Numbered from the stretch's first letter, positions 1-9,041 are shown. The stretch is 64,000 nucleotides of DNA from Actibacterium sp. 188UL27-1 (GCF_016901225.1 NZ_JAFEUL010000003.1:248001-312000); one strand, 5' to 3'. Notes: a model not told the origin generated them from the sequence alone. Numbers and translations are program-made.

Positions 1-1
1 A

Positions 2-400
2 CCCACGGGCTGGCGGCGCTTTGACAGCGGCAACCCCGATGACATAGCGGCGATCACCAATTGGTGGCTGACACACACCGCCGCCGGTGGCGAAGGGCTG
101 GTGATCAAACCCACGGTGTTTCTGGTGCGGGGCGAACGGGGGCTGATCCAACCCGCGATGAAGGTCCGTGGCCGCGACTACCTGCGCATCATCTACGGAC
201 CCGATTACGACATGCCTGCCAATATTGAACGCCTGCGCAAACGGGGGCTGGGCCGCAAATTCTCCCTGGCGGAGCGGGAGTTTAAACTGGGCTTCGAAGG
301 GTTGCATCGCTTTGTCGAACGGCTGCCCTTGTCAAAGGTCCATGCCTGCGCCCTGGCCGTGCTCGCATTGGAAAGTGAGCCGTCCGATCCGCGCCTGTAA
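2..400 (+). CDS. Polynucleotide kinase-phosphatase Pnkp, C-terminal end (partial)
   Basis: The gene enters from outside the window; the visible 132 residues are the C-terminus. It contains GGEGLVIKP, which fits the nucleotidyltransferase motif of a ligase-like domain. This is followed by PAMKVRGRDYLRIIYGPDYD, the LRKRGLGRK stretch and the ending ALESEPSDPRL, which I recognise as the tail of bacterial Pnkp. In the known family, Pnkp is a kinase, 2',3'-phosphatase and adenylyltransferase that repairs cut RNA with the methyltransferase Hen1. Hen1 would be expected upstream, outside the window. The stop abuts, tail to tail, the stop of the next gene on the other strand. Family assignment is confident; the kinase and phosphatase domains cannot be seen. 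Confidence 0.85.
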   Translation, partial: PTGWRRFDSGNPDDIAAITNWWLTHTAAGGEGLVIKPTVFLVRGERGLIQPAMKVRGRDYLRIIYGPDYDMPANIERLRKRGLGRKFSLAEREFKLGFEGLHRFVERLPLSKVHACALAVLALESEPSDPRL

Positions 401-1186
401 CTATTCCGCGTCGCGCATCACCCGAAACCCGACAGCCGAATTGCGCAATACGATCCGGTCGGCCCATTGCCCGTCATTGCGGAAATGCTTGGGGTTGGGC
501 ACGGTCCAGGCCGCACCCCGAAAGATCGCGTTGCTGCAATCGCCCTTCAGACAGGAATTGGTCCACTGCCAGACATTGCCCGCCACATCATGCAGCCCCA
601 GCGGATTAGGCGGAAAGGCATCCACGGGTGAGGTGTATTCATATCCGTCGTCGCAGGTCACCATCTTGCGCGGATCCTCCGGATACGCCGCGCGGTACTG
701 CGCGTCTGCTGCATTGGTGCGCTCGCAAACCTCGGTAAAATCATCGCCCCACCAAAACGCGGTCTCGGCCCCGGCGGCAGTGGTGGCGACCGATTCCTCA
801 TAGGTTGGCAAACGGTAAGGCTTGCCCGTCTGCGCGCTCAACCAATCGGCATAGGCAACGGCCTCCATCCAGTTGATGCAAACCACCGGGTGGTTTGGTC
901 CCTGCTCAAACCCCGGATTGGCCCAACCAAACCCCGCCTCGTTGCGGAACCGTTTGGCAACACGGATATAACAGTTCTCAGTGCCAGACACATCCGTCGC
1001 CTCGGCAAAGGCCGTGAATTCCGCCACGGTCACGGGGTAGGTCCCCATGGCGGATCCATCGGCCATCACCGTCAGGGTCGGGCAGGTCTGGCAATCCGAC
1101 ACTTCATCGCCCGTACCCTCCTGCGCCAGGGCCGGGCGGGTGGTCGCAATACAGATCGCGGTCAAAGCTGCAAAATACTTCCACAT
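401..1186 (-). CDS. Exported formylglycine-generating-enzyme-like (SUMF1/EgtB/PvdO fold) protein
   Basis: 261 aa with a signal peptide (MWKYFAALTAICIATTRPALA) and one FGE-sulfatase fold: a PVTVAEF N-terminal element, HPVVCINWMEAVAYADWLS, a YRLPTYEE segment, DVAGNVWQWTNSC, and the closing FRGAAW...VGFRVMRD. The cysteine pair that true formylglycine-generating enzymes use near the C-terminus is not visible. It is therefore probably not a sulfatase activator. The start at 1186 is preceded by AGGAG at a good distance; a longer open frame upstream lies inside the neighbour. It is the last gene of a three-gene operon with a paralogue and a caspase-like protein. Function unknown; a binding or substrate role is possible. 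Confidence 0.8.
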   Translation of the reverse strand: MWKYFAALTAICIATTRPALAQEGTGDEVSDCQTCPTLTVMADGSAMGTYPVTVAEFTAFAEATDVSGTENCYIRVAKRFRNEAGFGWANPGFEQGPNHPVVCINWMEAVAYADWLSAQTGKPYRLPTYEESVATTAAGAETAFWWGDDFTEVCERTNAADAQYRAAYPEDPRKMVTCDDGYEYTSPVDAFPPNPLGLHDVAGNVWQWTNSCLKGDCSNAIFRGAAWTVPNPKHFRNDGQWADRIVLRNSAVGFRVMRDAE

Positions 1187-1188
1187 GG

Positions 1189-1896
1189 TCACTCCTGCTC
1201 CCTCACGACGCGCATCCCATAGGTGTTGAACGGCACATTGGGCGCGTTTGAAATCCGCTTGGTCATGCGCAGATCCGATGGCGGGCTCGACCAACTGCCG
1301 CTCATCAACACCCGCTCCTCGCAGGCCGCGGATTTGCAATCGCTGGTCCAGATCCAGACATTGCCCACGGCATCCAGCACGTTGAACGGGTTGGGCGGAT
1401 AGGTATCGACCGCCGTTGTACCCACCGCATCCAGCGGCCGACCACAGCCCAGGCAATTGGCCCGGTCCCGCCCGATCTGCTGGCCCCACCAGTAATTCGT
1501 CTTTTCAAATCCCATGACGGCATAGGTCAGCTCACTCGCCTTGGGCAGGCGGTAGGTCTGGCCGGTGGTCTCGGTCAACCAGTCGGCATAGGCCACCGCA
1601 CCCTGATAGGTCAGGCAAACCGCCGGATGATTGTCTTCCTGCGGAAAATGCGGACGGTTCCATTTGCAGCCCCAGCCGCGATTGACGTAATTCGTGGCCT
1701 CGGCAAAGGCCCGGAACTCGGCCAGGGTGACCGGCGCCCGGCTCATATACATCCCGTCGGGCAGGATCACCAATTCGGGGCAGGTCTCGCAATCCTTCAG
1801 CACCCGCAATTCCGGCTGCGGCAGCAGCAATTGCGCCGTGGCCATGGTCGCCGGTACAAGGCACAGCGCCACCAAAAAGGCTGCAAAACGCATCAT
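1189..1896 (-). CDS. Exported FGE-like (SUMF1 fold) protein, paralogue of its neighbour
   Basis: 235 aa with a signal peptide (MMRFAAFLVALCLVPATMATA) and the same FGE-sulfatase fold as the next gene: CETCPELVILPDGMYM, APVTLAEFRAFAEAT, HPAVCLTYQGAVAYADWLT, YRLPKASE, DAVGNVWIWTSDC and a final YGMRVVREQE. Both paralogues share a CxTCPxL segment just after the signal peptide, suggesting a conserved disulfide. The start overlaps the caspase-like gene's stop by 4 nt (ATGA) and its own stop lies 2 nt before the next start, so the three are translated together. No catalytic cysteines of genuine FGE are seen. Confidence 0.8.
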   Translation of the reverse strand: MMRFAAFLVALCLVPATMATAQLLLPQPELRVLKDCETCPELVILPDGMYMSRAPVTLAEFRAFAEATNYVNRGWGCKWNRPHFPQEDNHPAVCLTYQGAVAYADWLTETTGQTYRLPKASELTYAVMGFEKTNYWWGQQIGRDRANCLGCGRPLDAVGTTAVDTYPPNPFNVLDAVGNVWIWTSDCKSAACEERVLMSGSWSSPPSDLRMTKRISNAPNVPFNTYGMRVVREQE

Positions 1897-3680
1897 TGGC
1901 CCAAGCTCCGCAAAACCGGTTCCGCCCCGTCCACGCCCAGCGTGACGGCCACGGTCAGCAGGCTGCGGGCCTTTTCCATATCCCGCGCGCCACCGCGCCC
2001 ATCCCGGTACAGGATGCCAAGGTTCGCCATGGCCAGCCCGTTGCCCTTATCCGCGGCACGGTCCAGCCATTCCCGCGCCATCGCCTCGTTCTGGCGAAGC
2101 CCGTGACCGGCCGACAGCATGATACCCGCCGCCGTCAGCGCATTGCTGTCGCCCAATGCCGCCGCCGACATCAACAGATCGACCGTCTGTTCCGGGGCCA
2201 ACCGACCGGTCTGGGGTGCATCGATGGTCGCCTGGTAATTGCGGATGGCGCGCCGGGTCGGCGGGTCAAGCACACCCGAGATATCGCTGACCTGGTGGCC
2301 CAGCGCATTCAGCCCGTATTGCACGAACTGCACCGGGATCTGCGCGACCCGCCGCTTCACCTCCCGCTCCAGTTCGGCATCGGTCACATCCTCGGCGCTT
2401 TGTCCGGTCAGGGATTGGGCAATCTCCTCGGCCCGCTCGGTCGCATCCAATCGCTGGGCCGCCAGATCGCTGAACCGACCCTGGGGATAAATGGCCAGAA
2501 AGGTGCGAAAATCGCTGGGTGCGCGCGACGTCGCAATCGATTGCCAGTGGATCTCCTCAAGCGTCATCTGATTTCGGGCAATATCGTCCTGCAACTCCTG
2601 CAACTCTTCGCCTGCAATTTCCGCAAAGATCCCACCCGGATAGGCCTCGATAAACTCCGACCAGCCCCGTTCGCTATTGGTGGACCGCGCCAAAACGAAA
2701 TCGGTCCGCTCCCGGTTGGCCAAGGCATCCACCTGTTCCAATGCGGTGATCTTCAGCTCGGCCAGTTGCGCGAAGGTGCCATCGGGAAAGTCCCGCAGGA
2801 AGCCCGCATAATCCTCTCGCCGGATACTGTTCGAGATCAGCTGCCACGCCTCCGTCTCACTGCGCTGGGCACTGTCCAACCGCTGCAACCGGTCATCCTG
2901 ATTGAAATAAAACCGCCCGATCAAGGAGTTGTTCTCCCACGGCAATTGCCGCTGCCCGGTCGTGCGAAACACGTCCTGCCGGACATCCGCCATCATCAGC
3001 CGGATATCCACATTCGGCGTGTCGATATGATTCAACAACGCCTCCGTGAAGGGACTGTTGCGCCCCAACCCGTCATAGGCCACGTTCCCCGGCGCCGTCG
3101 CAAACGCAATGTATGATCCGCCCGAGGCGCGCACCCGCGCCAGACCGCGCCCAAACCCGTCCTGCTGCTGACCCACCGGAATGTCACTGGTCAGCGGGTT
3201 GTCGCGGCAGGCATCCAGCAAGACGATGCTGGTTTCAGTAAACTGGTTCATCAGGCCGACGATGCGATTCACCGTAACCGTCTCATTCGCGAAATCAATC
3301 CCCCGGCTGACCCGCGCATCGACCGGGATGATATGGTTCTCGTCACTCACCTGAATGCCGTGGCCTGCGTAAAAGAACAGCGACGTCTCCGCTCCGTCCA
3401 GCGCCTGGGCAAACTGCAAAAGGGCCGTCTGGAACCCAACCCGGTCCAGATCCGTGGCCAGGATCACCGTAAATCCCAGCTCATCCAGCCGCGCGGCAAT
3501 ATCCGTGGCGTCGTTGACCGGGTTCTTCAGCGACGGCAACACCCCCTCATAGGCAGAGTTGCCAACGACGAATGCCACCCGCTTGCCGGTCGCCTGCGCC
3601 CAGGCCCCCACCACCATCAGCGCCAGGAAAAGCTGCGCAAAAACGATCTGTCTGAAAACGCCCATAGCCAACAACCACAC
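1893..3680 (-). CDS. Exported caspase-like (peptidase C14) protein with peptidoglycan-binding-like and Sel1 repeats
   Basis: 595 aa. After a hydrophobic N-terminal signal (to about residue 29) comes a caspase p20-like domain, KRVAFVVGNSAYEG..LKNPVNDA. The catalytic dyad is visible: His107 in FYAGHG and Cys158 in LLDACRDNP. A helical linker of about 200 residues follows, then a region like peptidoglycan-binding domains (about 445-505) and Sel1-type repeats (about 515-590). The start is a GTG at 3680; an in-frame ATG at 3665 is an alternative, and neither has a strong ribosome binding site. It is the first gene of the operon with two FGE-like proteins. The signal sequence and wall-binding-like domain suggest action in the periplasm; substrates are unknown. 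Confidence 0.8.
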   Translation of the reverse strand: MWLLAMGVFRQIVFAQLFLALMVVGAWAQATGKRVAFVVGNSAYEGVLPSLKNPVNDATDIAARLDELGFTVILATDLDRVGFQTALLQFAQALDGAETSLFFYAGHGIQVSDENHIIPVDARVSRGIDFANETVTVNRIVGLMNQFTETSIVLLDACRDNPLTSDIPVGQQQDGFGRGLARVRASGGSYIAFATAPGNVAYDGLGRNSPFTEALLNHIDTPNVDIRLMMADVRQDVFRTTGQRQLPWENNSLIGRFYFNQDDRLQRLDSAQRSETEAWQLISNSIRREDYAGFLRDFPDGTFAQLAELKITALEQVDALANRERTDFVLARSTNSERGWSEFIEAYPGGIFAEIAGEELQELQDDIARNQMTLEEIHWQSIATSRAPSDFRTFLAIYPQGRFSDLAAQRLDATERAEEIAQSLTGQSAEDVTDAELEREVKRRVAQIPVQFVQYGLNALGHQVSDISGVLDPPTRRAIRNYQATIDAPQTGRLAPEQTVDLLMSAAALGDSNALTAAGIMLSAGHGLRQNEAMAREWLDRAADKGNGLAMANLGILYRDGRGGARDMEKARSLLTVAVTLGVDGAEPVLRSLGQ

Positions 3681-3733
3681 GATCTAAAATACGTTAACGA
3701 GTATGGCACAGCCAACCGACCACGCAAATCATT

Positions 3734-6700
3734 TCACCCAAGGCGCCGGTCCAGCCGCGCACAAATCTCATCATACATCTCGAACTCGACCGCATTCCTG
3801 CGCTTGAACGCCGCGATATCCTCCGGGTCGGGCTGCTCCAGCCGCGTCGTCTGGTTCTCATGCGGGACAAAGGCGGGCGGCGCCTTGCCAAAATGACGGC
3901 CCAGATAGGCCATACATTCCGGCAACCGCTCCAGCGTGCCGATGAACCAATACCGATCCAGCGCGGCCTGCCAGTCATCCACCCCACATTCAAAATGCTG
4001 CAGGAACGGCCCCATGCTGTTGCGCAGAAACGGGCCCAGCTCCTGAACCTCAAAATCGGGGTCGAAAAGCACACGCCGCTTATTCTCGAATGCATGGATC
4101 GACAGCGCGGTTTCCAGCGGTGACCGGACAAAGGTCACCCGCCGCCAGCGCTGGGGGTCCAGCGTTTCGGGATATTTCTGGTTCAACGGCATCAGATCAC
4201 TGGCAAAATGGCCGCATAACATCTGATGCGGGGCGATCTGATCCAAATCCATCCGCAGGGGCAAAACCGTGGCCCAGGGCGCGCGGTAATCGCCCACCAT
4301 GTGAAACCACGTCCCAAACATCTTTCTCACGGTCGTGCCGCCCGTCTTGGGCATGTGGTGAAACAGATATCGTGGGGCCACGGCAGGACCGGCCCCCTGA
4401 TTCATCAGATGATCCACCAACCCGTCGCGATCCTCGGGCCGGGCCCGCACATCATTTAACGTCTGCCTCAGGGCCGCGCGCCGCTCTGCAGTCGCGATCA
4501 GGTCGCCTGCAATCCGCCGGTAGTCATCAACAGATCCCGCGATCAGCGCGTCCAGCCCATGATCAGCCAGCCAACCCGCGCCAAGATGGCCCCGCGCCGT
4601 CTGCCCGGCCATCGCAACCACGGGCAAGCCCGCCTGCAGCGCCGCAACCGTTGCCGGATCCGACAGCGGAAAACTGTCCAGATAAACATCACCCAGCGAC
4701 AGAACCCCCAGCGCCTCCGCATCGGTTAGCGGCGGAAAGACCAGGATCCGGTCCCGCGGCACACCCGCCGCGATACAGGCCCGCTGCAATCGCTGCTCAA
4801 ACCGGTCAGATCCGGGCCCCAATTTTTGGTCCTGGTCAAAGGGATGAAGGACCAGCAGCGCCATGTCATGATCGGCCAGGATCTGTAGCCAGGCGGTCAA
4901 TAACGGCCCACCGATTTGCGCCACCGGCGCCCAACTGATCAGCATCACGCAATCCGGTGCGCTGGCAATCCGCCGTCGCAGCAGATCAACCGACGGCCCC
5001 TCTGCCGCCTCCACCGGTGGGGGGGCTGCGGCGCAACCCATGCCGGGGGCGATGATGACCTCTTCGGTAAAATCCGCCGCCGCACCATCAGGCACAGCCC
5101 GCGCGCCTAAAAAAACCTGATCCACCCGACTCAGCCCGGTTGTCACCGATGTGGTTGAGATCTGGCGCCGCGCCAGACGGTGGGCCGCCAGTTCCGCATA
5201 ACGGGACTGACCGTGAACAATATCAGCCAGGACCATGACATCCAGATCCAGCCGCCGCACCTCTGTCACCATGTCGGCCACGTCGCGAGATGACAGGTCC
5301 AGCACCTCGGCCTCTGCAATGGGTTTCGCCTGATCGGTCAGACAGATAAAGGTCTCTGCCCCGCGATCTGTAACAGATTGAATGAGTTTAGAAATATCCG
5401 TACCACCCAACCCTGATACCGACCGGCGCAGTAAAAAACCGATCCGCCGGGGCCCAGCCGTCCGTCCGTCTTGCACAGCCAGATCCAAGGCATGCCCCTC
5501 GCGCAGCAATCGCGCCTCCAGCGCGCGTCCAAATATGGTTGCGTGGGGTTTCAGGTGACCTTCAGCCACCAGCAAGGCTTTCGGACCAAACCGGTCGACC
5601 ATTTCCAGCGCCATGATCGCTTGCGGGCTGTCCGCGTTCTGGGTCGCGATGATCTGGCGCGCCTCTTCCATGATGCGGATCAGAAATGACTGGTACGCGC
5701 CCAGATCCATCCTAGGGGCGTCCGGCGGAATATCCGCCACCAGATAAGCGCCCACCGCTTTCGCGTAACGCGATATGCAGGGCGGTAGGTCATGCAGGGC
5801 AAAGTCAGACAAAATCCGATATGCCGGGCCACTGGCCATGGCCCGGGCCAGCCCCGCAACGCTGTCCGTGGCATCCGGCACGTCATCCCGCGGGGGCAGC
5901 GGCGCCGCCAGCCAGGCCAGCCTCGACAGATCATCCGCATCCATGAAATCCACAACAGCCTGCGGGCGCATGGTTTCCAAGGTGCCGATCACCTCATCGC
6001 GCAGGGTGGCCCGGTCTGTTGGGTCGGCATCGCCCTCCACCATATCGCGGACCCGCATCACCAGATCCGTCAGGGGTGGCCGGTAGATCACGGCATTGGG
6101 CTTTTGCCGGGTCACCGACACCTCTGGCAGGGGTGACATCCCGACAGACCATAAGCGCAGCCCGCCATGGGGCAATGTATGGTCGGGATTATCCCCCTGG
6201 CGCAAAGCGGCATTGATCTCAACCGTGATTAGGTTCTGACCAGCAGGGATGGCTGTCTCAGGGATCGGAACTTCGATCACCGCCCGCCCCATCAGGTGCA
6301 AGGTGGCCGCCGGGTCCCCGTTGATCAGCACGGCAACCACCAGATGACCCTGCGCCGCCACGGGGTCAAGCGGTTCAAGATCCAGCAAAAGCTGGGCCGC
6401 CGGGGGTAAACCTGTATGGCCGATTGACAGATGGGCCTGCGCCCCAAACATCGAAACTTCATGATCCGGCAGAAACTCCCACCCGCCACGAACAAAAGGG
6501 GCAAGACCGGGGCCGATGCCGCTTTGAATCAATTGATTGGGTATTATGATACCGCGATTATATGACGGATCGGCGGCAATCGGCAGCCAACAGGCCGTCG
6601 CAATCTCAACCGTGTCACCATCCATGAAATCGTCGGGCCGAAAGATCATGTGCAGGGTCAGATCACCCGCAAGCAGGCGTGTCCCCGCGGGGACACTCAT

Positions 6701-8431
6701 CCGGCACAACGCATTTGGCCCGATAATGCCGTCCCAGACAGGTTCATCCCCGATTGTGGTAAACAGGCTGCCCGCAGGGTGATCCGCCGGAAACCTCAGC
6801 TGCAGCGCAACCGGTCCCTGCAACGGCGGATGGGCCAAGGCAAATGTACCACGGGCGGCACTGTCCCCGCGGGGACGGTGGTTTGCCACGGGCCAGGCCC
6901 GCTCGTCGGACACTGGCAAAACAATGGTACCTGGGGTCGCCGTCTCTTTCGGCTGCACCGTGATCGCCCCGATACTAAGCAGGCAGGGCGGTCGAAACAG
7001 ATCACGCACCCGATCCCGAATTGTGGTGGAGGCAGCGCGAACGCGCAGCGTCAACTCCTCTGCCTCAGCGCCAAATCTGGGCAGCGCGGGAAGGTCAAAG
7101 GTAATGTCCTGCCCCGCCCAAACGGTCGTCATCTTTACCGGAGTGTCGTTATAAATGACATGCACCGAAAGCGGCTCGGCATCCTGTCCCCGCGGGGACA
7201 GCGTCACCGTCACCGGCCCCGAACTGGCCCGGTGAATGGTAAACGCACCGGTATCGGCACAAAGGGCAAAGGCCTCCAATTCATAATTGTAAACCCATTC
7301 AGGCCCGGTGAGTGTCGCAAGCAGATCCAGCGGAGCGGCCCCCCGCTCCACAGACAGGGCACCATTGAACGGACCGCGCGGTTGGATACGGCCGCGGTTG
7401 CGCGGGCCCAGCAAAATTCTGCGCAAGCGCGCGACCCAAGTCGGGCGTTCCGTGGGGTCCGCCACCCACCGGGCCAGGGCCGGACTGAACAGCAGCAAGA
7501 TACGCAGCAGCACCAATGCCGCATTAAGCCGCCGCGCCCCACCGGCGGGAAAATGGCGCAGGGCCCGGCGCAAAAAATTGGTCAGGTCTGACCTGTCCGG
7601 ATGGCGCTGGTGATTGATCAACCGGGTGCGCACTGCGCTGACCAGCAATTTTTCCTGATGGGCCACGGGAACCTGGCCCCGGGTGCGGCGGGCCATGGCG
7701 ATCAGATCCAATCCCGCATCGGAGACATCCCTGAGGCCGCGATGGGCCGTCCAGATCAGTTCGACGCCATCACGAAAAAATCCGTTATGCCCATGGGCGC
7801 GGTACTGCGACAGGGTTTGCGACAGATGGATCATCGGCGCAGTCAGAACCGCGGCACGGATCAGCAGGGCGTCGGCACTGATCTTCCACCGCGCGGCCGG
7901 CAGCGGAAAAGCCCAAGCCAGTGCGGCCCGGCTAAAGACATTGCCGCTGGTCGGCATGAACGGCAGGGTCAGGCGGTGCAGCAACCGGGGCAGCGCATCA
8001 ACGGGCGGCACCGTCATTGGATAGGCGCCGATGGTCTGACCGGCCGTGTCGATCACATCCATCGGATAGCTCAACCCGGCCAGGCCCGGCACCCACAGGC
8101 GTTTGATCACCGCAATGGCATGGTGCAGGAGGATGTCATCGGCATCCAGAAACAGGATCAGATCGCTTTTGACAGCGGCAAATCCGGTATTAAAGGCCGC
8201 GGCCTGGCCCCCATTATCTTGTAGGATGACCTTTATGTGGGGGTATCCCGCAAGGATCTGTCTGCTGTTATCGGTCGATCCATCATCGACGACAACCACC
8301 TCATCCGGGGCGATCGTCTGGGCCGCGACGCTGCTGAGACAACTGGGCAGAAAGTGACCGTAATTATAGTTGGTGATGACCACGGCCACGGTTGGCGGAT
8401 CGGGACACACCGGTTGGGGAGGGTCTGTCAC
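3734..8431 (-). CDS. Multidomain glycosyltransferase (GT2 + GT41-like) fused to sulfotransferase-like domain
   Basis: 1565 aa. The N-terminus is a family 2 glycosyltransferase (AVVITNYNYGHFLPSCLSSV, VVDDGSTDNS, and LFLDADD as the metal-binding motif). A long middle region has beta-sandwich-like character. Around residues 1000-1330 there is an O-GlcNAc-transferase-like (GT41) region with LSLGDVYLDSFP and ATVAALQAGLPVVAM. The last 225 residues form a sulfotransferase-like domain with a P-loop-like HHMPKTGGTT and the PAPS-site-like FVRSPLETALS. A single polypeptide could thus glycosylate and sulfate a surface glycan or protein; this is inference from domain content. No polysaccharide cluster surrounds it. 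The gene also carries three copies of a 16-bp DNA palindrome (see repeat entry). Confidence 0.8.
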   Translation of the reverse strand: MTDPPQPVCPDPPTVAVVITNYNYGHFLPSCLSSVAAQTIAPDEVVVVDDGSTDNSRQILAGYPHIKVILQDNGGQAAAFNTGFAAVKSDLILFLDADDILLHHAIAVIKRLWVPGLAGLSYPMDVIDTAGQTIGAYPMTVPPVDALPRLLHRLTLPFMPTSGNVFSRAALAWAFPLPAARWKISADALLIRAAVLTAPMIHLSQTLSQYRAHGHNGFFRDGVELIWTAHRGLRDVSDAGLDLIAMARRTRGQVPVAHQEKLLVSAVRTRLINHQRHPDRSDLTNFLRRALRHFPAGGARRLNAALVLLRILLLFSPALARWVADPTERPTWVARLRRILLGPRNRGRIQPRGPFNGALSVERGAAPLDLLATLTGPEWVYNYELEAFALCADTGAFTIHRASSGPVTVTLSPRGQDAEPLSVHVIYNDTPVKMTTVWAGQDITFDLPALPRFGAEAEELTLRVRAASTTIRDRVRDLFRPPCLLSIGAITVQPKETATPGTIVLPVSDERAWPVANHRPRGDSAARGTFALAHPPLQGPVALQLRFPADHPAGSLFTTIGDEPVWDGIIGPNALCRMSVPAGTRLLAGDLTLHMIFRPDDFMDGDTVEIATACWLPIAADPSYNRGIIIPNQLIQSGIGPGLAPFVRGGWEFLPDHEVSMFGAQAHLSIGHTGLPPAAQLLLDLEPLDPVAAQGHLVVAVLINGDPAATLHLMGRAVIEVPIPETAIPAGQNLITVEINAALRQGDNPDHTLPHGGLRLWSVGMSPLPEVSVTRQKPNAVIYRPPLTDLVMRVRDMVEGDADPTDRATLRDEVIGTLETMRPQAVVDFMDADDLSRLAWLAAPLPPRDDVPDATDSVAGLARAMASGPAYRILSDFALHDLPPCISRYAKAVGAYLVADIPPDAPRMDLGAYQSFLIRIMEEARQIIATQNADSPQAIMALEMVDRFGPKALLVAEGHLKPHATIFGRALEARLLREGHALDLAVQDGRTAGPRRIGFLLRRSVSGLGGTDISKLIQSVTDRGAETFICLTDQAKPIAEAEVLDLSSRDVADMVTEVRRLDLDVMVLADIVHGQSRYAELAAHRLARRQISTTSVTTGLSRVDQVFLGARAVPDGAAADFTEEVIIAPGMGCAAAPPPVEAAEGPSVDLLRRRIASAPDCVMLISWAPVAQIGGPLLTAWLQILADHDMALLVLHPFDQDQKLGPGSDRFEQRLQRACIAAGVPRDRILVFPPLTDAEALGVLSLGDVYLDSFPLSDPATVAALQAGLPVVAMAGQTARGHLGAGWLADHGLDALIAGSVDDYRRIAGDLIATAERRAALRQTLNDVRARPEDRDGLVDHLMNQGAGPAVAPRYLFHHMPKTGGTTVRKMFGTWFHMVGDYRAPWATVLPLRMDLDQIAPHQMLCGHFASDLMPLNQKYPETLDPQRWRRVTFVRSPLETALSIHAFENKRRVLFDPDFEVQELGPFLRNSMGPFLQHFECGVDDWQAALDRYWFIGTLERLPECMAYLGRHFGKAPPAFVPHENQTTRLEQPDPEDIAAFKRRNAVEFEMYDEICARLDRRLG
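6680..7200. repeat. Three copies of a 16-bp palindrome inside the glycosyltransferase gene
   Basis: TGTCCCCGCGGGGACA occurs exactly at 6680-6695 and 7185-7200, and with one end mismatch at 6862-6877. The three copies are read in three different frames of the host gene (VPAGT, PRGD and SPRGQ), so the conservation is at DNA level, not protein level. Confidence 0.75.
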
Positions 8432-8461
8432 GGCATCTTCTTCACTGCGACGAATGGGGGA

Positions 8462-8878
8462 TTACCCGCTATAGCCGTCGTCACCACCGCGAAGTCCGGT
8501 CGACTGCTCGGACCGGCGAAGCAACCCAAGCTGGGCCTGGACATTGGACGGAAGACGCCGAACGGTGTCAGGCTCAAGATCATTGACGACATCGCGCGGA
8601 ATGCTGCGCAAGGCATTGGGCGGCAGCGATATCAGCAACGGGCGCGCCAGCTGACTTTCAGGATAGGCGTTCAAAAACCGGACAGCATCCGCCGGGTTTT
8701 GGGTTTGCCGGGCTTGATCGAACATCGCCTTTTCACGGGAGCTGACGGTTATGGTGGGTCGGTCGGTCTGCGCCTGGCCCGGTTCGTCCATCACACATCC
8801 CGCGACGGGAAGTGTTCCCAAAACAGCCCCTAAAATCAAACGTTTGCCCAATTTCGGCATTTTATGATCTGTACTCAT
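8462..8878 (-). CDS. Small lipoprotein of unknown function
   Basis: 138 aa. The N-terminus MSTDHKMPKLGKRLILGAVL is followed by a lipobox (PVAGC), so the mature protein should be lipidated and anchored to a membrane. The mature part is acidic and polar, with no recognised domain. It contains a short EKAMFDQARQTQNPADAVRFLNAYPES segment that looks like a single TPR-like helix pair, and a C-terminal LPSNVQAQLGLLRR. The ATG at 8878 is chosen because it has an AGG-type site upstream and leaves a normal lipoprotein signal; the open frame extends further but without signal character. It lies just upstream of the glycosyltransferase gene (30 nt) on the same strand and may be co-transcribed with it. 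Confidence 0.65.
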   Translation of the reverse strand: MSTDHKMPKLGKRLILGAVLGTLPVAGCVMDEPGQAQTDRPTITVSSREKAMFDQARQTQNPADAVRFLNAYPESQLARPLLISLPPNALRSIPRDVVNDLEPDTVRRLPSNVQAQLGLLRRSEQSTGLRGGDDGYSG

Positions 8879-9024
8879 GCGCGCGGTACCTAAAAATATC
8901 AGATAAAGGTTAACATCAAACACATCACGAGACAATCGGAGTGGCATGACAACGTCGGGCACCGCGCATAACAAGCGGTGGCAGATACCGCAAATCCAGG
9001 TGATCGACGGCATTCCATCACAAA

Positions 9025-9041
9025 ATTAGAATTATTCTAAA
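9025..9041. promoter_or_regulatory. Irr/ICE-like iron-control palindrome upstream of dps
   Basis: TTAGAA-TTA-TTCTAA is a perfect inverted repeat at 9026-9040, about 100 nt before the dps start. It matches the iron control element bound by Irr in alphaproteobacteria (TTTAGAA-N3-TTCTAAA type). A ferritin-like target fits. Inference from motif only. Confidence 0.65.

Noticed and set aside
401-1896. FGE-like proteins as true sulfatase-maturing enzymes
   Set aside because: The active-site cysteines expected near the C-terminus are not seen and no sulfatase gene is nearby.
1896-3116. Long open frame antisense to the caspase-like gene
   Set aside because: Composition is proline, arginine, glutamine and histidine rich with no family features; it mirrors the codon structure of the real gene.
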